Below are positions 12,375-24,604 of a stretch of DNA of 64,000 nt, piece by piece (the stretch's first letter is position 1; the number at the start of each line of letters is the position of its first letter). The stretch comes from Acestrorhynchus altus (taxonomy: Eukaryota > Chordata > Actinopteri > Characiformes > Acestrorhynchidae), in NCBI GenBank assembly GCA_034509495.1, contig CM067522.1, positions 3,591,256 to 3,655,255 of the forward strand, written 5' to 3'. The position numbers and the translations under genes were made by a program. The notes below the pieces were generated by a model. The model was not told the DNA's origin. It saw nothing but the letters and a program-made list of their open reading frames with translations, and did no database searches.

Positions 12375-12760
12375 CTTGAGCTTCTTTTCTAAGATAATTT
12401 ATCTGTCATTTTTGTGAAAAACACAATTCAGAACCTTGATGCATGGCATGGAATCTAACAACCTCCAAACGCTAAAATGACTCTATTTTATTGTTAATGA
12501 TTACAATTTCTGTCCCTCAGTGTCATAATTAGGTGCCATCATGATGTCAAGGAATGTGCTTCTGCTTGCCTCATATTGAGAGAGCCAACAGTAATAACTC
12601 CAGCTCATGTTCGTCAGTTGGGCTGTTTACCGGTGCGTCTTTTAACACCTTCTAATTGGCATGTCCTTTTGAAGGATGATAAAAAGGTTGGGGATGCATT
12701 TTTAGCAGTGTATAGCCATCAATAATTCAAGCACCACATCGACAAATCCCTGTGTGTGTC
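12375..12760. other. Candidate conserved non-coding element
   Basis: About 380 bases of complex, repeat-free, AT-rich sequence without an open frame, including TAATTTATCTGTCATTTTTG and AATTGGCATGTCC. Its composition resembles vertebrate conserved non-coding elements, but this is judged by eye only. Confidence 0.2.
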
Positions 12761-12984
12761 AGTATGTTCACCCCGGCCCCTTGCCAGCACAAAACTATTC
12801 ACATGAAAAATTGTATCTGACAATTATCATTCCTGCTGTCATCCGGCTTCCAATTTGGGATGGATATCCAATAGGATAGTTGGGGACCACAGTTATTGTC
12901 TTTTATATGTCTGTTCAGTTCATAGGGAAGGATGAGTAATATCACATATTTCATCGAAAACAAAAGCTAGAATTTGGTGCACAA

Positions 12985-14060
12985 ATTCTAGATTTTTGTG
13001 GAAATTGGTTTAGAAGGATGGGAACGACCCAAGAAACAGGTCTGCCTAGCACTTGAAGATGCTAGAACTCCAGTGTTACTGTCTACATTTGAGAGGCTAA
13101 CCAACCAAGAAAGAAGTCCCTGCTCTACAAAAAAAAATCCTTCAAGCTCAACCCTAAGAACACTTTGGGCAAACAGTTGTGAACCTTGCATGGTCAGTAG
13201 ATAGTAACACCCGTCAGTTCTCCTTCAGGGGGTTTTAACCCAATCTTCTTTGCAAAGGCTTCTAATTGTGTGAGATATCAGGAATATCCTGCATGCACTG
13301 CTCTGAGTTCTAAGCTCTGAGATCTAAGGTGACTGTGATGCCCTTCTGCTTGTATGTACCTTAAGATAGTCCATTGTGGATATTGGGGTGTGTTTAGGAT
13401 CATTATCATGCTGTAGAAACATCTTTTTATCTTCAACTTTTTCACAGATGGTGTGATGTTTACTTCCAGAATTTGCCGGCATTTATCTGAATCCAATCCC
13501 TTGACCTGTGATATATTTCCTGTGCCACTGGCTGCAACACGAACCCAAATCATACTCAGTTCAACAGTTGGTGAGGTATTCTTGTCATGAAGATCTCCGA
13601 CTTTTTTTCTCCAAACAAACCATTGCATCTATCTAAAGGCAATTCTCTCTGAAAGTTGTCTTGGTCTAGTTATCAACTTTAATTGTCACTTCTTAATTAC
13701 ATTACAAACTAATGAAATTCCCTCCTGAAAACACTTTGCTATCCTCTTATAGTCTCTACTGCTTTGTGGTCATCAGTTATTTTATGGTTCAGCATGTCCA
13801 GCAGCCGCTAAGAGGAGCCCATGGCTGCTGATTGTTAGGACAAAGTTTAAGGAGTCAGAGGTTTTATGAAGCTTTGGATCACCTGGATTACATCCTAACA
13901 TTCTCTGAGAGCTCAAAACTTTTAGGGTGGTGCTCTTTTACTGTTTCCCTCTAAAACTGTATGAAAGCAATACATTCATCTTTTATCTCCAACTTTGTCA
14001 TCTTTTATTTAAATTCCAGTACCAAGCGGTGGTGCACAAACCTTTGCATGTCACTGTGGG
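12985..14060 (-). mobile_element. Tc1-like transposon relic(s)
   Basis: A minus-strand frame at 13,628-13,278 reads WRKKVGDLHDKNTSPTVEL, VRVAASGTGNISQVKGLDS and NITPSVKKLKIKRCF, the central part of a fish Tc1 transposase. Toward 14,060 lies the family's non-coding end (CGCTAAGAGGAGCCCATGGC and CACAAACCTTTGCATGTCAC). A separate plus-strand piece at 12,998-13,200 reads GLEGWERPKKQ and LSTFERLTNQERSP, a different Tc1 copy in opposite orientation. All are decayed. Confidence 0.65.
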
Positions 14061-14211
14061 TAGGTGGACCTGATGTTATCCTGCATTAATACAATAAGTG
14101 AATTTTTGACAAAGAAAGAAAAGGTCAAATACTACAGTTTAAAGGTTGAGTCAGTTAAGAGGTATTGTTGTAACCACTTGCACGGACACCATTGAAAAGA
14201 ACTGAATAATA

Positions 14212-14212
<1 letters not shown>

Positions 14213-14256
<44 letters not shown>

Positions 14257-14272
14257 TGTGTGTGTGTGTGTG
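14213..14272. repeat. (GT)n microsatellite
   Basis: About 60 bases of GT with one TATG interruption. Confidence 0.95.
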
Positions 14273-14671
14273 TCTGTGACAGATGCTCCTACATTCTCAA
14301 ATGCTTCCAGTCAGGCTGCTGACTCACATAAGAGGAGTCACGTATGATCAATCCCAACAAAACTGACACCACCTTGGTTTTAAAAGGACAGAATCTGATG
14401 AGTGATCCCTCCTCGGGAAAAAAAAAAAAAAAAGCATATGGCAGGGAAACACTCTTCCAAGGCGACTAGCTCGCTGTCACAGACAGATGGTGGATGAGCA
14501 ACAGCTATCATTTATTTACCACACACAACAGGCACAATCAGCCTCCTTATTGAGCGGAAGACGCTTTTCTGACCCGCCTGTGAAAGCAAAGCGGAACGAG
14601 TCAGTCGGACAAGTAACAACTTGTGGCTGACCAAAGACAACAGCTCTCAGGAATGAAACACTGACAGCTTT

Positions 14672-15046
14672 AAGTACCAGTCAAGAGTTTGGTTCGGACT
14701 GAATTGAATGTATGTATTTTCTATAATCAGAGACCTGTTGATCTTAAATGGCTTGAAAAAGCTTCAAATACTTAAGTCTAATTTATCTCTGAATATCTTT
14801 GAATCTTAAGCTCACTTATAACTTGAACTTTGTCTTTGTCAATCCAATTACTAACCATGTTGTCTATAATATTTAATAGGTGTAATTATTTATTTTTGGT
14901 AGAATTGCAATATGTTTAATTACAGCAATTCAATGAGAAGCGTAACATTACAGTCACAGTTCGTCACTATTAGTCTAAAAAGTGCAAAATAGGAAAAGAA
15001 ATGAATAAATCAAAGGAAAAACATTATGAGTTTTGACTGGTACTGC
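14672..15046. mobile_element. MITE with inverted ends 'AGTACCAGTCAA'
   Basis: Left end AGTACCAGTCAAGAGTTTGG and right end TTTTGACTGGTACTGC are inverted copies of each other about 370 bases apart. The interior is AT-rich with no open frame. Related termini occur near 9,815, 22,070 and 59,905 (ACTTTTGACTGCTACTGTAC), the signature of a widespread fish non-autonomous Tc1-like family. Confidence 0.7.
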
Positions 15047-15179
15047 AGTATCTGAAGGCTTCTTACCAGTGTCAAAGTCTTAAGGTCCTTGGAAGATCCT
15101 CCTCAGCTTGTGGTCAGAAAAGCCTCCTGAGGCACCAAAAAAAGGGCTAGACCAAGGAAAAGGCCTCCCAAAAATTTAA

Positions 15180-15740
15180 CACGCCGAAGGATGCTGGATG
15201 TGAATCAGGGGCCGCAGGTGAGATCCTCTGTGCGCCCTCTCAGCAGCAATGCGCATCCTGACCCCGTGACACATCTGACATCGACGGGCTTCCCTCCGAC
15301 TCAGCCCCCCTTGGTCATTGCGTCCTGCAGCAGGGTTGCCCCAAACTCTAAGAGCCCTAACCTCCCCTGCCTCCTTCAGAGAGCTGAAACCAAGCACAAG
15401 ACAGGAACAATCTGACAACAGCCTTCTTGTTTTGCCTCCGTTACACCTTGCACTTGACAAATGGGTCCATGGTAGGAAAGGTCGCACCAGACCAGAGCAG
15501 GCCGCAAAGTGTCTCAGCAGGATGAGATGGAGGGAATGATGAGAAAGGTTGAGAGTCAAACAGAGAGGGAATGAAAGCCTGGCTGCCCATGCCCAGCGCA
15601 CGCTTGCCACACGTCATCAGGGGAGGCACCTGGACCTCTGACAAGCGTTTGACTCTCAGATTTGAGTCCACAGCAGGTGCAAGGACCAAGAAGGCCTGCC
15701 GAGAATGATGGGGGAGTGCGCCCCGCATGCTCCTTGATGC
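15180..15740. other. GC-richer unique segment, unrecognised frames
   Basis: Open on the minus strand for 144 codons (15,610-15,176, starting MASVRWAWAARLSF) and also in plus frames, which is expected for GC-rich sequence. I recognise no protein. It could be an exon or UTR of an unplaced gene, or non-coding. Confidence 0.2.
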
Positions 15741-15900
15741 AGGTTGCTAGGTGAGGGAGTTATAAGCACGAGCATACGGCGTGGAGAGCTAATGATGTCA
15801 AATAAAATAAAGCAAACAGTCGGAGGCTAACGAGTACTAATTTAGTGCCGCACTCCGCTATGAATAAATGACGAGCTCCCTACTGGCTCAGAGAGTGGAG
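15740..15900. other. Candidate conserved non-coding element
   Basis: Repeat-free sequence containing GAGCTAATGATGTCAAATAA and ACGAGTACTAATTTAGTGCC, which include homeodomain-like ATTA/TAAT cores. It has no open frame. By-eye judgement only. Confidence 0.18.
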
Positions 15901-18010
15901 GAGTGGAGGTAGCGGGAGAGAAAGGTAGGGAAGGTACGATTGAAGAGAGCAGGGACACGCCGCTGAACAGACGACCAATGACATAGACCTGTCACTAAGG
16001 ACTTTCAGGTAACTCTATTCGAAACCCCGCCACATTGTACTGTGACTGTAACTCATCCGTTGGCCCTCATCAATGTTTCTAATGATAGATTCAGTCTTGG
16101 CACCTAGTCTTGACATTGACCTGTGCAAAGACTCCAGCAACACCATGATGTCTTACAGACCCTGTTTCATCAAGATTTGCCCACCACCCAAATCACAATC
16201 GTCAGGACGAATGGGCAACAGGGGACAGACAAACTGTGCCTCACGTTCTTTAATCTAATGACTGATTCTGTTACTCATCATGACTTCACATCTACACACA
16301 TCTTCACATCTTGCTTCAGTGTGAGGAACCAAGCACCTTTGAAACCTACTCGTTTCACTCTCGTCCTCTTTATTTTCACGCTTTGTCGGCAGCCTATAGT
16401 GCGGCGCTCTGCTTTGATTTGGCTTGTCTTGGAGTCTGTCATGGACAGAGGGCTCCGGAAGAACAAGGCACATTCGTTTCCATGCTACTCCATCACCGAT
16501 GTCTTATGTAAGGGTGGCTGGAATTAGAATAAACTCAGCTTCCATCTCACAGCTGCGAGAAGTGTTTGAGCTTGCAGAGGTAGAAACACAGAGATTATTA
16601 GAGTCATGCTCTACAACCTGCTGCCTCGAGCCTATCCTATCCTCTCAGCTCAAACCACGTCTATGTGAACTTGGTACCATTTCTCTTACAGACCCATGAC
16701 TAACGTCCCAGTACTGAACAAAGTTCTAACGTGAGTCGTTTTGAACAAATTTCTAAATGATCTTGTATCATTTCATCGCTTACATCAGGTTTCAAAAATT
16801 TGATCTAGTTTAAGTAAAAAATGAGTTCAAATGATAAACATTATATAAGCAATAATAGAAACAGAAATCATAACACCGCAGACGTTCGGGAAAGGAACTG
16901 TTCCTGAGAAAAACGATGGCATAATTAGACAGATTGTTGACATGGGGACTGACAAACAGAGACAGATTTTGGACAGAATGAAAGAAGTCCACGTTTTGTA
17001 TCTCGACATATAATCTGACGTAGTGCTTGTTTTTGTGCAAAGGCACCTAATCAGCTAATTTAAACTCGTGTCTATGATCAATAAGAGAGAGTTTAGTGTA
17101 GAAACTCCAGAGCTCGTTAGAACACATGCAAATGATGGAGAATTTCTCACTTTGAAGTAAACTGTTGAGATCTTGTGAGCTGGTTTGAAGATCAAAGGTT
17201 CCAGATTTCTCCTGGACGCCCCCAGCCAGTGCCTGGATAGGTTTGATTCCATCAACAGCCCACCTGATTTAACATCACAAAGCACTGAGTTACCAAAGCA
17301 GGTGTTGGTTGAGAACTATAATTAATACTAGACTCCCATGAGAAGAACTCTGGAGATGGTTTAAAGAACAGGTGGTTTGAAGACCACGACTTCCTGTAGG
17401 AATGTTATTGGTGTTTATTGTAGTGTTAGTGTTTTACTGATGTAATAAACACTCACTGCCCAGATAAGAGCTGACTCACATGGATGCACAACAATTCTCT
17501 TAACCTTTAGATCTGTAGACTAATTTGGTGGGATGGTTCTGTGGTTTCAATGTGTCAAAAAACATGTCTTCTTTTGAGATTTAAAAAACAAAGAAATTTT
17601 TTTAAGAACGTTTTGATTAAAAATGTTCTTGCACCTTTTGTTTTTGTTTCTTTTTTATATAAATACAAAGACACACTTTATAGTGAATTTTTGAGCTAGA
17701 AATGTGATATTTTGATGTTAAATCTTTGTTACATTATGAGTCAATTGATAATTTATTGTTACTCCATCTGCACGTGTAAAAGGTCTCAGTGTTGTCTTGG
17801 ATACAGCACTATGGTTTGATTTATATGTTAATTATATCATATAGTTTACAATATTCTACCTCAGAAGCATAGCTCATATTCAGTCATAAATCCTATGCAG
17901 ATGCTGAGCTGATCTAGTGCTGCTGTCAGTGCCGGCTTCAACGTATCACACCTGCACTCAAAAACCTACACTGATTATCTTTGTCCAATGGAATCATTTA
18001 TAAAGTATAA
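15900..18010. other. No gene recognised
   Basis: Holds chance open frames on both strands (16,123-16,527 plus, 134 codons, no recognisable motif) and a fragment near 17,215-17,360 similar to one at 44,460-44,530. No exon structure was seen. Confidence 0.35.
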
Positions 18011-18014
18011 TTAC

Positions 18015-18520
18015 TTACGAGGTGTGTTACAAAAATATCTGACCTTTATTCATAAAAAAAAAAAAAAACAAACAAAAAAAAACTCGTATTCAACAATCTT
18101 ACACTCCTCTCCGTCAAAGTAGTTCCCTTGGGCTGACACACAGTTCTGCAGTCCCCAACGGTTCTGTCTGAAGCAGTGCTGAAATGCCTCTTTTGTGATC
18201 ACATTCTGCATGATGTCTTCTCTGGACTGAAATCTGGTCCCTTTCAGGGGCTGTTAGGGAAAAGACAGAAGTCACACGAGCCATGCTGGGAGAGTAGGGA
18301 GCTTGACGAAGCATATGCGAGTTGTGTTTGGCCAGGAAATGAAAACAAATGTGAAAAACGGGCAGCAGCATTATAGTGATGGAGCTGCCAGTTGCCCACT
18401 GCCCACAGGTCCAGCCATTGGCGAATCGTTTCCCCTTGGGAATCGGCAAGCTGTACACAAAATTTAATGCAATAGTGTTGTTCGAGTTTTTCTGTCATTT
18501 TGTCAAAAACAAAAATCAGA
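18015..18520 (-). mobile_element. Internally deleted mariner transposon
   Basis: The minus-strand frame starts MTEKLEQHYCIKFCVQLAD and then joins directly to a C-terminal mariner segment (LDLWAVGNWQLHHYNAAARF, HGSCDFCLFP). About two thirds of the transposase is missing between them, and frameshifts follow. The far end near 18,019 carries ACGAGGTGTGTTACAAAAAT next to an A-rich stretch, typical of this family's terminus. Confidence 0.8.
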
Positions 18521-18639
18521 TGGCACTCACTTGTCAGCAGTCAGCCTGCGACTGACAGCTTCAGCAAATTAAAAAATAAAAAAAATTAGGATCACTTACA
18601 TACAGGCACCAAACCACAGCTCACAAGCTTCAATTGTTA

Positions 18640-18905
18640 ACGAATGAAAAATTATGGCCGGATATTTTTGATCACACTGCTCCTGCCTACAGATCTGAAC
18701 ATTTAAATCCACATCCCATTCCCTACTCTCAGCTAACTCGGGTTTGCCTGTGGTAAGACCAGACACCGTGCGCCGTATTTCTCTTCTGCTGCTCAGCCCG
18801 TGTGGAATCAGCTCCCTGATCACATCCGAGCAGCAGACAGCCTAAGCTCTTTTAAAGCTCTTCTTAAAACCCACCTTTTTAGCGATGCATTCTGCAGCTA
18901 ATCTG
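18640..18905 (+). mobile_element. LINE 3' ORF relic (L2/Rex-like)
   Basis: The plus strand reads ARVESAP in one frame and, after a shift, PVWNQLPDHIRAADSLSS followed by FKALLKTHLFSDAF. This is the common C-terminal tail of fish non-LTR retrotransposon ORFs. Stops and shifts are present. Confidence 0.7.
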
Positions 18906-18984
18906 CCTTTTTTCTGCAATCTTCAGGTTATTGTATCCCACTCTACTCATGTTTTTATCCTTACACCGTTTAACCATAATATGA

Positions 18985-19260
18985 TGACCACCTCCTTGTT
19001 TCTACATTCACTGTCCATTTTATCAGCTCCCCAGACCACACAGGAGAACCTTGTACACTGACGTGGTGCTGGTTTTTTAGTGTGTGTTCTCAGTCCAGCT
19101 GTTACACAGAGGGGTTTAAACACTCCAGCAGCACTGCTGTGTCTGATCCACTCTTATCAGCACAACACACACTGACACACCACCACCATGTCAGTGTCAC
19201 TGCAGTGCAGAGGATGACCCACCACCCACATAATACCTGCTCTGCCGTCATGACCTTTGA
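18985..19260. repeat. Fold-back (palindromic) interspersed repeat
   Basis: The right arm (19,100-19,205) contains CTCCAGCAGCACTGCTGTGT, CTGATCCACTCTTATCAGCA and ACACACCACCACCATGTCAG. The left arm (about 19,058-19,115) contains a degraded inverted copy (GACGTGGTGCTGG...TAGTGTGTGTTCT). The same family occurs at 59.3 kb with better-preserved arms. Confidence 0.65.
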
Positions 19261-19799
19261 GGATTTGGATGAAAGGAGGATACAGCAGAGATTATGCAGA
19301 GAAACTGGGATGTACATTGGTGTACATGCACTGAGTAATCTGATAACTGTGCTAGAACACAGCTCTCTTTCTTTAATCAGAGATTATGACTTTGTTACAT
19401 GACTGCTGAAATATGATTTTGAGAAAAGAGCTCATTGAGTTTTGAAGTTTTATGTTTTGCAATTTCTCCAGTTTTTCAGTAAATAGACTTTAATAGGGCA
19501 GGGACTGACCTAGGGAATGTCCCAGAACAGGAAAAGCATTCATCTTTGCAGGACGGTTGCCCTGCAGGACTTGGTTTTGACCTCCCGTGGGCTGAATGAT
19601 ATCAGCATAAGTCTTTAGCACATTGTTGTTATAACCACACTCTCCTATATTTGTGATAATATTGAAGAATATTGAAATCGTTCCACTAAGTGGCCCATAG
19701 AGTATTCTGAAGAGTGAAAAGTCCATGATGGTGTCCAGCAATATCCATAATGAGATGACTCATACATTAACAGTGCAAGATGAAATGGAGGGAGCAATT

Positions 19800-19851
<52 letters not shown>

Positions 19852-21110
19852 GAATCAGTCCGTGCAGTCCACAGGGTTTCAACGAGGGTGAAACCTAATC
19901 AACAGTGAGTGAGTGAGTGACTGAGCATCTTTCTAAGTGCCCCCCTCAGAAAACAAAAATCCATAACCCATCAGAGGGGTCTGATGATGCTGAAGAGAGG
20001 TCCCATATGCTCACATTCAGCAGGACCAAGCAGTGCATAGCCCATCCCACCCACATCGAGAAAGCTCCATGGCAACAGGCAGTAAAACCCATCAGTGTTA
20101 AACCCCATCACAGCTCAGTCTATCAAGAATGGAACTATGCTACTTGATAGCTTTCTCCCTTCCATCCAGCATGTGGAATTTCCTTCCTGATTAGCAATGG
20201 GCCGCAACAACGGCTGTGATGGATGCGTTTCGGTGTCCACTGACCACTCTTGGAGGGGATGACCTGAGTTTGGAATGAGAGTCTTGGCAATGGTTGTCAT
20301 CATCTCGAGTTGGCGTTCCGAGGACCAGAAAAGAAGAATAGACAATCCGATCTGAACAGATGGACCCTATGAATGAAAGCAAACAATCCACTTCATACTA
20401 ATAATCATAAAATAGCTCAGATTAGGCAAGGACTGTGGAATTTTCCACGTTTTCCCAGAAACACTAGACTACGGCTGGGAGATAATTCCAAAAAGAGCCG
20501 ACTTTCCAATTTAAGGCATTTGGGATTCCAAGGATTCAACATGATTGAACAAAGAAATGTCCCAATTTAACCACATGACTTTTCAGAAACTCATCAATAG
20601 ATTGGCTGTATTTTGTGTTTACTTCCCACAGACAGTGGATCCGTCGTTAATCCTGCCTGATCCAACTAATTACTTCCTTCAGAAGTCCTTGACTGGCTGA
20701 ATTAGATGAGTTAGATTTGATGGTAACTCTCCAGGAGAGGTTTTGGAGACCACACTGTTAATCAGCTAGTTCATGTATCGACCCTGTGAGCACAAAGATG
20801 ATTAAAAGACATGGATAAGAAGACAACAGCATTGAGGTTGATGATACAGCTTACCTGGGCACAGCTTCTCGAAAGCATTTTCTACAACCATCTGCAGAGA
20901 GTTGTTCAGAGTGATGCTTGCTCACCCATTAAATAATCAGCTTTTGGGATACAATGCTTCTGGGAAATCAAGCTCTGATTTGCGGGCATTTCATGTTCAT
21001 ATCCATTTTGATCAGAAATGTAAACCACTCAGAAATTAAGTCTGTTTTTGTCAGGCCAGGTTTTAATATATATTTTATATTTAGAATTATTATTATTGTT
21101 TATTTATAAA
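19260..21110. other. No gene recognised; (GA)n at 19,801-19,849
   Basis: Contains a clean (GA)n microsatellite, a short GAGT run after it, and unique sequence without recognisable coding content. The minus-strand frame 20,345-20,115 (76 codons) has no motif I know. Confidence 0.4.
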
Positions 21111-21119
21111 TAAATAAAT

Positions 21120-21330
21120 TTACACACAGCAGCGGGCAGCCCTGTCCTTGGCACGGAGGGAGCAGCTTGCTCAAGGGCACTTCAATCATGTCCTGCCAGT
21201 TAAGGGATTCGAACCAGTATCCTTCCAGTCCCACAAGGGTGGTTCCATAACCGCCAGACCACGGCTGGCCCTAAAAGCTGCTTGCCCATACAGGGATCAA
21301 ACCCGCAACCTTGGTCTTATTAGCACCAAG
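21120..21330 (-). mobile_element. tRNA-derived SINE fragment
   Basis: On the minus strand: GGCCAGCCGTGGTCTGGCGG, a B-box-like GGTTCGAATCCC, then CTGGCAGGACATGATTGAAG and TGCCCTTGAGCAAGCTGC. It matches the other SINE copies in this window. Confidence 0.7.
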
Positions 21331-21679
21331 TAAGTTAGTTCCAATAAAATGTTGCTGTTCCAAACCAACTGCACCGGCAAGTGATAACAGTTCAGCGCTG
21401 CTGCATCTGCCACTCGATGATGGAACAGAGTGGATTTTTCCCTCTATTTACAAACGGCGGGTGGATATGGATGGTCTCAGCATTGTAGGAAGCACAGAAG
21501 ACTCTGACTGGCTGCTTTCTCACTAAGACCCCTTGATGACAAGGTGTTTTATCAGGATGTTTTAAAGGGTATTAATGTAAGTGCTAGTTGTCTTGGTTAC
21601 CAACTCCACATTGGGCTACTGACATTTGAAAAGATGAATTCATATACAGTACCACAGGTCACAATAAAACCTTGAGTAT

Positions 21680-21890
21680 GAGGTAAAAGGAATATATACT
21701 TTTTGCTCAAAAGTATCGGGACACCTGCAAGGTTAAAAAAAGAGTTTATCCTGCTTTTGTTGGGGTATCGGTCTCTACTGTCCACGGAGGGCTTTCTACT
21801 CCATTCTGGAGCTCTTCACTGAGGATCTGAACTGAGGTGTTGGGCTGTATACAGGCCCTGAGGCTCGGAACACTCATGATAGTCTAGATC
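21680..21890. repeat. Interspersed repeat, 'AAAAGTATCGGGACACCTGC' type
   Basis: Starts TTTTTGCTCAAAAGTATCGG and continues with AAGAGTTTATCCTGCTTTTG and TCTCTACTGTCCACGGAGG. The same words occur at 36,445-36,600, so it is a dispersed element. Partial here. Confidence 0.65.
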
Positions 21891-22530
21891 TCTATTAACA
21901 TATAATGTATGAGGCAAAATACTTGATTTATAACTACAAATAGACAAAATACAGACTAATAGAGAGTATTTTTCTATTGGTCATGTGTTCCTAATTACAC
22001 AATTTGGTTTATATGGAACTGGACAGACATTAGTTTGTTAGGATGCCCTGTAAAGGTAGAAGAATGAAGGTGTGTCCAAACTTTTGACTGCTACTGTACG
22101 TTTACTTCCTCTCCAAATGTCACTCTTTATAACTTAGTCATCCAACCATGACATTGGAGCAGGGGTGTTGACTATTATCAAACACAACGTTAGACTGTGT
22201 GCCCCAATGAACAGGCACCAAACTATATCCGAGAACCCGCAAGTGCATCCGTTCTTCAGGCTGAACGAAAACACTGCAGAGCTCGTGTGCCACTTGCACT
22301 TTTGAGTCACCATTGGGAATCTGTGCACTATGGATTTAACATGGTAGTTTGTGGGGTTTTGTTAAATCCTCCGCTGACATTAGAGTCGACATTTACATTA
22401 CCCCACCAAGTGCTACATCCATGGGAGGTCGTTGCCATGGCAACGCACCCTTATGTTGCTTTCAGACGCGTTTAATTATTCACAACCCCATGCCTCGACT
22501 ATGCGGGAACATCCTCGCCTGCTGCTACAC

Positions 22531-22567
<37 letters not shown>

Positions 22568-23820
22568 TACACACAAAGTGCAAAGGCACCCATATTCACC
22601 CACATAATACAACAAAAGCACGTAACAAGCTTGTGCCTTCCGAGCTGCAGCAAAAGTCTCCTTGTACAAAACTGCAAAAGGAAAAATATATAAACATCAG
22701 ATGAGTGAGGCCTGACAGGGGAATATTAAGAGACGTGACAAAACCTAGTTTAAAGCTTAGACAGATAAAAGACAGTGTAGTGGCTCACACTGTCAGTCAC
22801 GTCTTTGTGAACGTGTGTGAGCCGATGAAAGAAAAGCCACAGCAATAAACAGACAGAATTAGACGACTATGACTTTTAATGTGGAGCATATTCCACAGTT
22901 TTAATGCAGTAGATGGAAGTCGAACACAATTTATCCAACGTTCCTCTTATTTCAAGCGTACTCACTTACCCAGGACATTCTGCACGATACAAGTCATAGT
23001 TTAGAGATAACAGACCTTAACACTCACCAGCTTGCTCAGGAAAATCATATAAACACTTACCGCCAACCCTGCTGAGTTCTTAAAGAACCTGAAACAGACT
23101 TGCATTTTATTAATGTCAGTCTGTACCTATGAAAAGCATTAACCTTTTTTTTTTTCATCCTTTTTGAGTTTTTAGTTCTATTAATAGAATTGCATTTCAT
23201 TTTTCATTGGCCTGAAAATAATTATATTAATAATATTAAATTATAATTTTAAGACTGCTGAAATGTGTCAAGAAGGAACAGATGACCAGGGAGTGGAGGT
23301 AAACGCTCGAGGTTAAGGATTTAATGACAGAAACACAAATACAACACAAATGAAACACTAACGCTAATAAATGCTAAACAAATTACTGACAGAAACTAAA
23401 CATGACAGAAAACAAATCAGGACAGAAACAAAATGAAATACTTTCTACAAAGAGTTAGAAACCAGAGCAAGACTGGGACAAACCAGGGACTGACAAACAC
23501 AGGCTGAGACAAAGGGTCTTAAATAGAACACAATGGACACACCTGGAACCACGGATTACAAAGGGGCGGGGTTATAAATGAGACGCAGGTGGGAATGGGC
23601 GGAGCAAGGGCGGAGACAAGACCAAAACAAACACATCATGTGCCAGGAGCACAAGGGAAAACAACAACTGAGACAAAAGGTGAACAGGACTAGAATATGA
23701 CAGACATGCCAAAATGAGAGCTGATTTAGTAAAATAGGTTATTAAAGTTTTTAACTAATTGAAACCAAAATATGATCATCATAATTAACACAAAGAATGA
23801 GCCGTGTAGTTCCACAGCAA
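21890..23820. other. No gene recognised; repeat fragments
   Basis: Includes a Tc1-like terminus near 22,070-22,100 (GTCCAAACTTTTGACTGCTA), an (AC)n microsatellite at 22,529-22,563, and at 23,290-23,700 a purine- and A-rich stretch with GGGGCGGGGTTATAAATGAG that resembles an unclassified fish interspersed repeat; a similar stretch lies at 41,560-41,850. Confidence 0.4.
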
Positions 23821-23834
23821 AACTAATTTTGTCA

Positions 23835-23940
23835 ATGGCTTGTTGGTTAGTGAACTGGCCTTGTGACTGGGAGGTTGCTGGTTTGATTCCCTGAACTGGC
23901 AGGACATGACTGAAATGCCCAAAGTCTTTACCCCAAAAAT
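23835..23940 (+). mobile_element. tRNA-derived SINE head
   Basis: Plus strand: GGCTTGTTGGTTAGTGAACT, GGGAGGTTGCTGGTTTGATT and CTGGCAGGACATGACTGAAA. A-box-like and B-box-like words are spaced as in a tRNA. Confidence 0.65.
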
Positions 23941-23949
23941 ATCAGAGTT

Positions 23950-24347
23950 GGCCCTGAGTAGTGTAGCAGGCTAAGGCTACCTCTATGATCCTGGGATCAC
24001 AGGTTTGAATCCAGGTTCATGCTGCCAGAATGTGGTCCAGTTGGGGTCCAGAATGGGGATCATGATCCAGAGGGAGAGTAATTGGCTTGCTCTCCCTTGG
24101 GGGGTGGGTAGATGGCGCTCTTCCCACATCTCATAAGTGTGCTGCTGGTCGACGCAGGCGTCTGCCAACCATTGCGTCAGATCCAGGATCCGGCTTTCTC
24201 CTCCAAGTACGATCTCTCCCCCCAGCTTCAAGAGCAGGGCACGTAATGTGGGAGACTACTTAGGGGGGTGGGTAATTGGCACGTCTAAATTTGTAGGGGT
24301 GAAAAATTGGAAAATGGCAAAAATTATTAAAAAAAAAAAACAAAAAC
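23950..24347 (+). mobile_element. tRNA-derived SINE with A-rich tail
   Basis: The head (23,955-24,020) has TAGTGTAGCAGGCTAAGGCT and CACAGGTTTGAATCCAGG, matching A-box and B-box spacing. The body contains GGGTGGGTAGATGGCGCTCT and GGGGTGGGTAATTGGC. It ends in an A run at about 24,329-24,340. The layout fits a near-full-length SINE of about 400 bp of a type common in ostariophysan fishes. Confidence 0.75.
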
Positions 24348-24604
24348 TGAGTTGATCAGTCAGAACTGTATATTCTGAGTCTTCTGGCAGAAATAATGTA
24401 CAGTATATAAAAAATATCAGAACAATGATATCACTGTCATTGAAAACAGTTCAGGCCTCCTTTAAATAGGTTAAGAACCCTCAGATCAGAAAATGCAGGT
24501 TTTTATTGCAGCCGAATGGAAGCTCATGTGATCAGTTGTTCGAAGTCATTGGCTGATTGATTAAGTGAGTGGAATCAGGTGTCGCTGCTGGTTGTTTAGA
24601 ACAA

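Noticed and set aside
23835..24020. tRNA gene
   Set aside because: A/B-box words are present but no complete cloverleaf, and similar heads occur with SINE bodies elsewhere in the window.
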